Shown one piece after another: positions 54,149-61,507 of a stretch of 64,000 bases of DNA; the first letter of the stretch is position 1; each line of letters opens with the position of its first letter. The stretch covers positions 1,116,001 to 1,180,000 of the forward strand of contig CAVONI010000011.1 of NCBI GenBank assembly GCA_963697285.1. Direction: 5' to 3'. A program made the translations under genes and the position numbers. The notes under the pieces were generated by a model. It worked only from the letters and a program-made list of their open reading frames with translations. It did not search any database and had not been told where the DNA came from. The stretch is from JAEUQQ01 sp963697285. Its GTDB lineage: Bacteria; Acidobacteriota; Vicinamibacteria; Vicinamibacterales; JAFNAJ01.

Positions 54149-55264
54149 ATGCTGTCCGTCGCCCCTCACGATCTGCCAGCCGGGGGATCGAACGACCAGG
54201 TCGAAGGACCAGCAACGATGCATGCCCTCGTCTACCGCGGTCCTGGCCGCCGCGCCTGGGAGGCGCGGCCCCGTCCCTCACTGCGCGAGGCGACCGACGC
54301 CATCGTGCGCATCACGACGTCGACGATCTGCGGCACGGACCTGCACATCCTCAAGGGCGACGTACCCACGGTATCTGAAGGTCGGGTACTCGGCCACGAA
54401 GGGGTGGGGATCGTCACGGAGGTTGGCGCGGGTGTCGCCGCGTTCAGCCCAGGCGACCGCGTGTTGATCTCGTGCATCTCGGCGTGCGGCCGGTGTGACT
54501 TCTGTCGGAAAGGCATGTACTCGCATTGCCGGCACGGCGGATGGATCCTCGGCAACACCATCGACGGTACGCAAGCGGACTACGTGCGCATCCCGCACGC
54601 CGACACGAGCCTGTATGCAGTTCCTGCCGACGGCGACGAGCACGCGCTGGTGATGCTCAGCGACATCCTGCCGACCGGGTTCGAGTGCGGGGTGCTGAAT
54701 GGGCGCGTCGGCCCGGGCGATACCGTCGCGATCGTCGGCGCCGGCCCGGTGGGACTGGCCGCCCTGCTCACGGCGCAGTTCTACTCTCCGGCGACCATCG
54801 TGATGATCGACCTCGACGACAAGCGCCTCGAGGTGGCCAGGCAGTTCGGTGCGACCACCGTCATCAACAGTGGCGATGGAAAGGCGATCGAACGGGTGAT
54901 GGCGTTGACGGGAGGAGAAGGCGTCGACGTCGCGATTGAAGCCGTCGGCGTGCCAGCGACCTTCGACATCTGCCAGGGCATCATCGCGCCCGGCGGACGC
55001 ATCGCCAATGTGGGCGTGCATGGCAAGCCGGTGACCCTGCACCTCGAGACGCTCTGGGCTCGCAACGTGACCCTGACGACGCGGTTGGTCGACACCGCCA
55101 CGACCCCGATGCTGCTGAAGGTGGTGCAGTCTGGACGCCTGCAGGCCGGCAAGCTCGTCACGCACCGGTTCGTGCTCGGTGACATCATGAAGGCGTACGA
55201 CACATTCGAGCACGCGTCAACAGAGGGTGCGCTGAAAGTCATCTTGACGAACGCCGTCGCCTGA
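54149..55264 (+). CDS. Zinc-dependent alcohol dehydrogenase family
   Basis: A zinc-containing MDR oxidoreductase of 371 residues from ATG 54149, or 348 from ATG 54218. Catalytic Zn ligands include CGTDLHILKGD and GHEGVG; structural Zn cysteines lie in CGRCDFCRKGMYSHC. The NAD-binding Rossmann loop is VAIVGAGPVGLAAL. AAGGAG is 6 nt before 54149; a second site (AAGGA) is 9 nt before 54218, where the domain proper starts (MHALVYRGPG). Substrate is unknown; the region's stress genes hint at a detoxification role. Confidence 0.85.
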   Translation: MLSVAPHDLPAGGSNDQVEGPATMHALVYRGPGRRAWEARPRPSLREATDAIVRITTSTICGTDLHILKGDVPTVSEGRVLGHEGVGIVTEVGAGVAAFSPGDRVLISCISACGRCDFCRKGMYSHCRHGGWILGNTIDGTQADYVRIPHADTSLYAVPADGDEHALVMLSDILPTGFECGVLNGRVGPGDTVAIVGAGPVGLAALLTAQFYSPATIVMIDLDDKRLEVARQFGATTVINSGDGKAIERVMALTGGEGVDVAIEAVGVPATFDICQGIIAPGGRIANVGVHGKPVTLHLETLWARNVTLTTRLVDTATTPMLLKVVQSGRLQAGKLVTHRFVLGDIMKAYDTFEHASTEGALKVILTNAVA

Positions 55265-55395
55265 CGCCCGGCCCCCGTGCAGGGGAACACCGTTCCATGA
55301 CGGGGCTTCGGATGCGGTCGCACCGGCACCGCGACCTGTGCGCCGGTAACGAGGTGGGCACGCAGTGCACGGCGGGCCCACCTCACGCCGCCTGC

Positions 55396-55602
55396 CTACT
55401 TCCTGACGGCGGCCCCGAGCTTCTCGATCGCGTCGCCGGCCTTGTGGCGAATCTCGCCCACGGCCTCCTTGGCCTTGCCGGACGCCTCATCCCGCTTGCC
55501 CTCGGCCTTCAGGTCCTTGTTGCCGGAGAGGTCGCCAATTGCCTGCTTGACCTTCCCCTTGACCTGGTCGATCTTGCCTTCACGTTCGTTCTTGTTCCAC
55601 AT
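55396..55602 (-). CDS. CsbD family stress protein
   Basis: A 68-residue hydrophilic protein with the CsbD pattern (KIDQVKGKVKQAIGDLSGNK, then KAEGKRDEASGKAKEAVG). CsbD is a general-stress protein of unknown function. ATG 55602 has GGGAGG 6 nt upstream. Its leader GGAGGCACTCATG is identical to that of the lipoprotein at 57744-58322, and both have a TCAC-N8-GTGA palindrome upstream. Confidence 0.88.
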   Translation of the reverse strand: MWNKNEREGKIDQVKGKVKQAIGDLSGNKDLKAEGKRDEASGKAKEAVGEIRHKAGDAIEKLGAAVRK

Positions 55603-56012
55603 GAGTGCCTCCCCTGCCTGACGAATTGTCACTGCAGGCAGTGATGATGACAGGCCACCGATCGACAATCTGTTCAACAACGAACATGCCACCGTCCCGG
55701 TGATCGCACCACCTCAACAGCACGACCGGGATGGACGCCAGTGACTTCAGCTGAGGTAGCTGCAATCGCACCGATGTGCATTCCGGCACAGACACGGTGC
55801 GCGCCTGGGCGCAGCATGAGTGTCTGGAGTTCGTGTGGCACTGAGTTCGCTCGTCACACGGTGAGTCGGCCATCTCATTCTCTTCATTGCCTGGGGCCCT
55901 CGTCACCGCGTTCATGCGGATGTTTCCAGGGGCGACGCCCCCCTGGCGGGCGCAGCCGGCGTTGCGGAATGGCTGCCCGCCACACGCACACAGCAATTCA
56001 GAGAGGTGCCAA
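55603..56012. other. 410-bp divergent intergenic region
   Basis: Between csbD and the SYLF gene, no coding signal was found. It contains the TCAC-N8-GTGA palindrome (55629-55644) close to csbD, and a hairpin with arms ccagggg (55926-55932) and cccctgg (55940-55946). The SYLF ribosome site GAGAGG is at its right end. It probably holds two divergent promoters. Confidence 0.5.
55629..55644. promoter_or_regulatory. Palindrome TCACTGC-AG-GCAGTGA before csbD
   Basis: A perfect 7-bp palindrome 27 nt upstream of the csbD ATG, with the frame TCAC-N8-GTGA. The same frame and spacing occurs at 58342-58357. A shared regulator is inferred. Confidence 0.45.
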
Positions 56013-56729
56013 ATGGTCCGTCACGCAGTTGCATCGTTCGTCATGCTGGGTATGGTCACCGTCACCGCCCAGGACGCGGAACAGAACAAGGAACAAGGCC
56101 GACTCGAGGAGTGCGGTGTCGTGCTCGAAGAGGTGCTCGCCGTCCCCGACAACATCCCGCAGGACCTGCTCGGGAAGGCGGAGTGCGTCATCGTCATCCC
56201 GTCGGTGCTGAAGGCCGCCATGGGGATTGGCGGCAGCTACGGCCGTGGCGCGATGGTCTGCCGCGCGGGCAAGGCGTTCGACGGCGAATGGGGCGCGCCC
56301 GCGATGTACACGCTCGAGGGCGGCAGCGTCGGATTCCAGATTGGCGGAGAAGCCACGGACCTCGTGCTCCTCGTCATGAACAACCGCGGGGTCAACGCGT
56401 TGCTGAAGAGCAAGGTCAAGCTCGGCGCCAACGCGTCGGTTGCGGCCGGTCCCAAGGGACGCAGCGTCGAAGCGTCCACCGACGCGACGATGCGGGCCGA
56501 GATCCTGAGCTACTCCAGGTCGCGTGGCCTGTTCGCCGGCGTGTCGCTCTCGGGCACGTCGCTGCGCCCAGACGATGACGCCAATCTCGCGGTCTACGGA
56601 CAGAAGTTCACCGCGCGCCGCATCGTGACGGGCGCGCCGATGAGCGTGCCGCCGTCGGGCCAGCGGCTCGTGGACGCGTTGCGCAAGAACTCGCCGCGCA
56701 ACGAGTCGGACAAGACGTCGCAGCAGTGA
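56013..56729 (+). CDS. SYLF/Ysc84 domain lipid-binding protein, secreted
   Basis: A 238-residue exported protein with a short signal peptide (VASFVMLGMVTVTA). The SYLF domain is recognised by PQDLLGKAECVIVIPSVLK, GSYGRGAMVCR, and GLFAGVSLSGTSLRPD. SYLF domains bind phosphoinositides/lipids and curve membranes. ATG 56013 follows GAGAGG by 6 nt. Located among other envelope-stress genes. Confidence 0.83.
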   Translation: MVRHAVASFVMLGMVTVTAQDAEQNKEQGRLEECGVVLEEVLAVPDNIPQDLLGKAECVIVIPSVLKAAMGIGGSYGRGAMVCRAGKAFDGEWGAPAMYTLEGGSVGFQIGGEATDLVLLVMNNRGVNALLKSKVKLGANASVAAGPKGRSVEASTDATMRAEILSYSRSRGLFAGVSLSGTSLRPDDDANLAVYGQKFTARRIVTGAPMSVPPSGQRLVDALRKNSPRNESDKTSQQ

Positions 56730-56833
56730 CGCTGACGTCGGGCGATGCCGGGAGTCCTGGCACACCCCTGAACGATGGAGCCTGGGCCCCGGACACGGGG
56801 CCCGGGCCTGGCTGCGGCTCGAGGAGACGTGTG

Positions 56834-57664
56834 ATGAGGCGTGTGCGGGTACTTGCCTTGGCGTTCATGGTCGCCGGGTTGGGTTGCACGACGCGTGCTG
56901 ATCTCGAGAAGGTGCCGATCGGCACCGAGGTCGAGGTCACGCGCCAGGATGGTGGCATCGTGCACGGCACGCTGGCGGGCAGGGACGATACCACCGTGAA
57001 GGTCACGGTCGACTCGGCCGTCCGCACGATCCCGCGCAGTCAGATTACCGGCATGCAGGTGGTGGCTTCGGCGCCCCGCGACGCCGCGCATCCAACGGTC
57101 GCCGCAATCCGCGACATCGTGCTTTCCCAGGGTAGCGACATCACGCTCCCCAAGGGGATGGCGCTGCGTGTTCGCCTCGACTCGCCGGTGGGATCCGACA
57201 CAAGTCGCGTCGGCGACCCAGTCGAGGCGACGCTGGCCCGCGCGCTCGTTGTGGATGGAACCGAGGTCGTGCCCTCCGGCAGCGTCCTCAGGGGCACCGT
57301 CGTCGCCGTGCGGTCGTCCGCCAAGGTGAAAGGCCGCGCCAGCATGGGGCTCCGCTTCGAGTCCATCTCGGTGGCAGGGCGTGATGAGCCCTGCGAGATC
57401 GCGGCGGGAGTATCACTGATGGCGCCCGCGACGAAGCGTGAGGATGCGGCCAAGATTGCCATTCCCGCGGCTGGTGGCGGGATCATCGGCGCCCTGATCG
57501 GCGGCAAGAAGGGTGCGGCGATCGGCGCAGCCGTCGGCGGCGGTGGTGGCACAGCCGTCGTGCTGTCAACGGCCGGACGGCAGATCCGCCTGGCGCGCGG
57601 GACGGCGTTGTCACTCCGGCTGGAGCGCGACGCGAGCATGCGCGTCCCCGTCGGCACGCAGTAG
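56834..57664 (+). CDS. Lipoprotein with glycine-zipper domain
   Basis: A 276-residue lipoprotein. The lipobox AGLGC sits at about residue 16. The N-terminal part (EVEVTRQDGGIVHGTLAGRD) resembles an SH3/Sm-like strand set. A glycine-zipper helix (GGIIGALIGGKKGAAIGAAVGG) in shortened view lies near 215-240. GAGGAG stands 7 nt before ATG 56834. Function unknown; glycine zippers usually mediate membrane oligomerisation. Confidence 0.7.
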   Translation: MRRVRVLALAFMVAGLGCTTRADLEKVPIGTEVEVTRQDGGIVHGTLAGRDDTTVKVTVDSAVRTIPRSQITGMQVVASAPRDAAHPTVAAIRDIVLSQGSDITLPKGMALRVRLDSPVGSDTSRVGDPVEATLARALVVDGTEVVPSGSVLRGTVVAVRSSAKVKGRASMGLRFESISVAGRDEPCEIAAGVSLMAPATKREDAAKIAIPAAGGGIIGALIGGKKGAAIGAAVGGGGGTAVVLSTAGRQIRLARGTALSLRLERDASMRVPVGTQ

Positions 57665-57743
57665 TTGGCACGAGGGGGCCGTCATCCAGCCCCCCATGCT
57701 CCTGCCGGGCGACGCCTGCTACCTCATCGCGTCGCCCACCACC

Positions 57744-58322
57744 TCACTGGACCGCAGGCTCGATCTTGAGCGTCTGCATCAGTTTCATCGCATCGGCCTT
57801 GACCGCGTTGGCCTTCTCGATGGCGGTCGTGTAGTTGCCGGCCTCGTAGGCCGTCTTGGCATCGGCGACGGCCGCCTGCAGCGTCGCGAAACTCGTCTTC
57901 GCGCCTTCGACAGTCTTCTTGTCGATACCCCTGGGCAGTCTCTTGGCCGAGGCATCGAGCGTGGTCTGGATGGCCGTGACCATCCCTGAGACGGCTCCGT
58001 CGACTGCGCCCCACGACTGCGCGAACTCGGCCTTCTTCGCGACGACCGCCTTCTGCACGTCGGCGATCATCGGGGGGAGCGCCGTGGCTTCCTTCAGGGC
58101 GGTGGCGTAGTCGGCCTTGGCCATTGCGGCCTTGGCAGACGCCATCGCCGTCTCGATGGTCTTGGCCTGATCAGGTACGAGCTTGGTCGCCTCGGTGCTG
58201 ACGGCAGCCCAGGCCGACTCGGCAGCCGCCATCGCCTGCTCGGCCGGGACCTTCTGTGTTTCGCACGCCACGGCGAATGTGACCGCCAGGATGGCGGGCG
58301 CCAACGCACACCACTTGTTCAT
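57744..58322 (-). CDS. Small lipoprotein, alanine-rich helical
   Basis: A 192-residue protein I do not recognise. The signal ends at the lipobox FAVAC (Cys about 20). The rest is Ala/Lys-rich amphipathic helix (AESAWAAVSTEATKLVPDQ). ATG 58322 has GGAGG 6 nt upstream and shares the leader GGAGGCACTCATG with csbD. An upstream TCAC-N8-GTGA palindrome is also present. It may be an envelope-stress factor; no domain is assigned. Confidence 0.65.
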   Translation of the reverse strand: MNKWCALAPAILAVTFAVACETQKVPAEQAMAAAESAWAAVSTEATKLVPDQAKTIETAMASAKAAMAKADYATALKEATALPPMIADVQKAVVAKKAEFAQSWGAVDGAVSGMVTAIQTTLDASAKRLPRGIDKKTVEGAKTSFATLQAAVADAKTAYEAGNYTTAIEKANAVKADAMKLMQTLKIEPAVQ

Positions 58323-58340
58323 GAGTGCCTCCAAAGGTAT

Positions 58341-58358
58341 GTCACCACGCATGGTGAC
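58341..58358. promoter_or_regulatory. Palindrome GTCACCA-CGCA-TGGTGAC before the lipoprotein
   Basis: A 7-bp palindrome 19 nt upstream of ATG 58322, with TCAC-N8-GTGA frame as at csbD. It could be an operator. Confidence 0.45.
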
Positions 58359-58417
58359 CATTGAGCAGCATATGCCGTTGCAGGTCGCAGCACCATCCCA
58401 CCGTGTGGGCGCCCCCG

Positions 58418-59164
58418 TCACGGCGTCTCGAGCAGCCTGACCATGCGGTCGCGCACGACGGCGATCAACTCATCACGCTGCTCGAGGGTCAGCCCGGCCG
58501 TGGGCACGGGCTCGCCGAACCGCACGCGTGCGTGGACGGGCCAGATCAGGCGGCTGCCCTTCTTCATGGCGGCGCGCCCTCCGATCACGGCAACGGGCAC
58601 GATCGGCGCCTGGGCATGGATCGCCAGGATGAATGCGCCCTTCTTGAACGGCAGCAACTCGCCGGTCGGGCTTCGCGTGCCCTCGGGGAACACGAGGAAG
58701 GACTTGCCCAGGTCAGTAATCTGCTTCGCGGCGGCCTGGATGGCGCGGTCGCTCTGCACCCGGTTGCTGCGGTCGACCGGCACGAAGCCAGCGGCGTCGA
58801 GGACACGCGGAAAGAGCGGGAGGCCGCGCAGTTCCTTCTTGTAGATGGCCACCAGGTGGGGAAAGACCGGCGTCAGGTAGCAGTACGCGATGGGCGGCTC
58901 GACGTTGCTGGAGTGGTTGATGCAGTACACGACGGGACGCGACCCGACGACGTGCTCCTGCCCGTCGCCTTCGTGGGTGATGCCCGCGAGCCTCAGCCCG
59001 ACGCGGACGCCGCCCAGCGACAGCCAGTAGAGCAGATCGGGACGCCCGACGATCCAGGCCCAGAGCAGCCCCAGCGGGGCAAAGACGAGGATGTACAGGA
59101 TGACGAAGCTGACAGCCGCGACAGTCCTGACCGCCGCGATGAGGGTTGCGATCACGCAGGCCAC
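58418..59164 (-). CDS. plsC: 1-acylglycerol-3-phosphate O-acyltransferase (PlsC family)
   Basis: A 248-residue membrane acyltransferase in phospholipid synthesis. A helix at about 10-35 precedes the motif INHSSNVEP, where the usual NHx4D is NHx4E. The motif VPVDRSN and FPEGTRSPTGEL follow. Start is GTG 59164. The Asp-to-Glu change at the catalytic dyad is notable. It is followed upstream by a hairpin terminator of carD. Confidence 0.84.
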   Translation of the reverse strand: MACVIATLIAAVRTVAAVSFVILYILVFAPLGLLWAWIVGRPDLLYWLSLGGVRVGLRLAGITHEGDGQEHVVGSRPVVYCINHSSNVEPPIAYCYLTPVFPHLVAIYKKELRGLPLFPRVLDAAGFVPVDRSNRVQSDRAIQAAAKQITDLGKSFLVFPEGTRSPTGELLPFKKGAFILAIHAQAPIVPVAVIGGRAAMKKGSRLIWPVHARVRFGEPVPTAGLTLEQRDELIAVVRDRMVRLLETP

Positions 59165-59174
59165 CTAGAAGAAA

Positions 59175-59204
59175 GGCCCGGGCGCCGCGAAGGCGCACCG
59201 GGCC
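59175..59204 (-). terminator. Rho-independent terminator of carD
   Basis: A stem of about 12 bp with a single bulge and loop gcgaa (59175-59204) lies 38 bp downstream of the carD stop. On the minus strand it is followed by CTTTCTTCT, a T-rich tail. Confidence 0.7.
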
Positions 59205-59241
59205 CGAGACCAGATGTCGTGCGGCAGCGAACGCCGCTTGC

Positions 59242-59856
59242 TTACGAGGCGCGCACCGCGCGGCGCGCTGCCGCGACGGGCTTGACCGCCTTGGCCACGA
59301 CCACGGGAGGCGGCGGCATCGGCGGCATGACCGGCGCCTTGGCCACGACCTTGGTGTGGATTGGCTGCAGCAGGCATTTCTGGAGCGCCTGGTCGACCTT
59401 CTCTTCGACGAGCGGCATCGGCTCGTGCGTCACCTCGGAGAGTTCCGAGATCACCAGGAACCGGGCCCGGTCGAGCATGCGCTTTTCGCGGAACGAGAGG
59501 CTCTTCGACTTGCTGAGGTGCGTCAGGCTCTTCAACACCTCGACCACATCGTGGATGTTCCCAGACCGCATGCGGTCGGAGTTGTCCTTGAAGCGGCCCT
59601 TCCAGTTCTGGTGGCTGTCGATGCGTCCATCACCGAGCAGCGAAAACAGGTTGCAGACCTCCGTGTTTTCAACTGCCGGCCGCAAGCCCACGCCTTCGAC
59701 GTTGTCCACGGGCACGAGCACCGTGGTATCGTTCGCGACGAGCCGCAACCGGTAGAATTTCATCGTGGTGCCGGCGATGGTCTTCTCTTCGATGCTTTCG
59801 ACCACCCCGAGCCCGTGGTTCGGGTAAATGACCTTGTCACTGACCTGAAATGTCAC
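59242..59856 (-). CDS. carD: CarD/CdnL family transcription factor
   Basis: A 204-residue RNA-polymerase-binding regulator. The N-terminal RID domain has FQVSDKVIYPNHGLGVVE (about 4-21). A helical C-terminal domain follows (DRMRSGNIHDVVEVLKSL), and the last 35 residues are a Pro/Ala/Val-rich basic tail. It stabilises open complexes at rRNA and stress promoters. GTG 59856 is chosen with GGGGG 4-5 nt upstream; a longer reading lacks this site. The 59857-60189 gap holds the palindrome at 60032. Confidence 0.88.
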   Translation of the reverse strand: MTFQVSDKVIYPNHGLGVVESIEEKTIAGTTMKFYRLRLVANDTTVLVPVDNVEGVGLRPAVENTEVCNLFSLLGDGRIDSHQNWKGRFKDNSDRMRSGNIHDVVEVLKSLTHLSKSKSLSFREKRMLDRARFLVISELSEVTHEPMPLVEEKVDQALQKCLLQPIHTKVVAKAPVMPPMPPPPVVVAKAVKPVAAARRAVRAS

Positions 59857-60031
59857 GTGTCCCCCAGATACGCGTGGAAACGATGGAGAGTGGAGAGGAG
59901 TGACGGGTGACAACTACCGAAGTATACGCGCTTTTGGGCTAAAAGCCTACAAAAACTCCGCTGATTCGCAGTTTCTGCCGACCTGACGCCCTCCAACCTG
60001 TTGCAGAATCGTGTACTTGCCCCGGTTCCCG

Positions 60032-60055
60032 ATTATTGGAGACGCATCCAATAAT
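60032..60055. repeat. AT-rich perfect inverted repeat
   Basis: ATTATTGGA (60032-60040) and TCCAATAAT (60047-60055) flank GACGCA. It lies between carD and the secreted methyltransferase and is unusually AT-rich for this GC-rich DNA; operator or terminator. A smaller hairpin (gctttt/aaaagc) is at 59930-59946. I see no other element in this 333-bp gap. Confidence 0.5.
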
Positions 60056-60189
60056 GCGAATCCACCCCGGGAGCAGTCCCCCGAATGCTGCATGCAGGGC
60101 CTGCCCGACGGCCGGTGCGCGTGGCGACCACCGGCCGGCACGGGTCTATGGCATAGTGACCATGCGCGTCCCCAAGGAGCTGCCAGCAC

Positions 60190-60780
60190 ATGCCTCTCTT
60201 GCGATTCGTCCGACCTGTCGTCGCCGTCAGCCTTGCGGTCGCCTCGCTCGCCATCCTGCCGAGCCTCGACTCGCACGCACCGGTCCTCGCGCAGACGCCC
60301 ACCCTCGCACCCTACGTCCCCACCCCCGACGACGTGGTCGATCGGATGCTCGCCTTCGCCAACGTCACGAAGAACGACGTGGTCTATGACCTCGGATGCG
60401 GCGACGGGCGCATTGTCATCGCCGCGGCCCTCAAGTACGGGGCACGGGGCGTCGGGATCGACATCGATCCCGACCGCATTGCCGAATCGGAGGCCAACGC
60501 GAAGCGCGCGGGCGTCGAGCGACTGGTGAAGTTCAAGCTGCAGGACGCGCTGACCGCCGACGTCAGCGAGGCCTCGGTCGTCATGCTCTACCTGCTGTCG
60601 TCATCCAACATGAAGCTCCGCCCCCGGCTCACCCAGCAACTCCGACCAGGTGCGCGCATCGTCTCGCACTCGTTCGGCATGGGCGACTGGACCCCGGAGA
60701 AGATCGACGACTTCAAGGACAGCAACGGCACCGCCCGCAAGCTGTTCCTCTGGACAGCGGACGGTACCGTGCGTCCGTAA
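60190..60780 (+). CDS. Exported class I SAM methyltransferase
   Basis: A 196-residue protein with a Sec signal peptide (about 1-34, VAVSLAVASLAILPSLDSHA). The SAM-binding VVYDLGCGDGRIVIAAA lies near 65-80 and VGIDIDPDRI near 89. The fold is DOT1-like. AAGGAG lies 10 nt before ATG 60190. SAM is cytosolic, so export of an apparently intact methyltransferase is unusual. The segment may instead be a membrane anchor. Confidence 0.78.
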   Translation: MPLLRFVRPVVAVSLAVASLAILPSLDSHAPVLAQTPTLAPYVPTPDDVVDRMLAFANVTKNDVVYDLGCGDGRIVIAAALKYGARGVGIDIDPDRIAESEANAKRAGVERLVKFKLQDALTADVSEASVVMLYLLSSSNMKLRPRLTQQLRPGARIVSHSFGMGDWTPEKIDDFKDSNGTARKLFLWTADGTVRP

Positions 60781-60791
60781 TCCGGGCGCCA

Positions 60792-60812
60792 GGGCCGCGC
60801 GGGGCGCGGCCC
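60792..60812. repeat. Interspersed GC palindrome, copy 3
   Basis: Arms gggccgcgc (60792-60800) and gcgcggccc (60804-60812) with loop ggg; the next bases ctacg give the ferritin stop (CTA reversed as TAG at 60813). It lies between the convergent methyltransferase and ferritin genes. Confidence 0.7.
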
Positions 60813-61331
60813 CTACGTGGCCTCGGGCGCGGCCTCGGCCTCTGGCGCGCGGCTGCCGAGCTCGCGATCCATGTCGAGCAGCGACGCCGGATCATCCTTG
60901 ACCATCTGCATGCGCGCGACGATCTCGCGGATCGTCTTCTCTTCCTCGACCTGCTCGTTGATGAACCACTGGGTCTGGACGACGGTGTCGAAGGCCTTCT
61001 GGCCGAACGCCACCTCGTAGAGCGTGTTGATCTGCGCCGTGACACGCTGTTCCTGCGCGTACGCCGTCTCGAACACCTCGACCACCGATCCGAAGTCGTT
61101 GCGCGGGCCGTTCAGGGCGGTGAGCTGCACCGAGGCCCCGCGCGCCAGCAGGAAGTCGAACAGCTTCATCGCGTGCACGTGCTCTTCCTGGCTCTGGATG
61201 CGCAACCACTTCGCACAGCCCGTGAAGTTGATGCGCTCGCAATAGGCTGACATCGCGAGATACGAATACGACGCCGACAACTCCGCGTTGATTTGCGTGT
61301 TGATCGCGTCGACGACCACCTGGTTCAACAT
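60813..61331 (-). CDS. Bacterial non-heme ferritin
   Basis: A 172-residue iron-storage protein. Ferroxidase-centre residues appear in INAELSASYSYL and IQSQEEHVHAMKLFD. ATG 61331 has GGAGG 5 nt upstream. C-terminal APEAEAAPEAT is disordered. It stores iron and protects against Fenton chemistry. The stop codon lies at the edge of a GC palindrome. The 61332-61507 gap shows GC-rich hairpins only. Confidence 0.9.
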   Translation of the reverse strand: MLNQVVVDAINTQINAELSASYSYLAMSAYCERINFTGCAKWLRIQSQEEHVHAMKLFDFLLARGASVQLTALNGPRNDFGSVVEVFETAYAQEQRVTAQINTLYEVAFGQKAFDTVVQTQWFINEQVEEEKTIREIVARMQMVKDDPASLLDMDRELGSRAPEAEAAPEAT

Positions 61332-61507
61332 GTGTCCTCCTGGCAACGGCCGGCGCAGGCCGTTCGCACGGGCGCCGGCACGGACGGCCTTCGTGGCCGT
61401 GCCCCATCGTACCCGAATCCCATCGGTCGCATCCATGCCGCGGGCCGCGTGGCGCGTCGGCGCAGGCCGCCGACGTGCACCCGGGCGCTGGCGCGGCGGC
61501 TCGGGCG

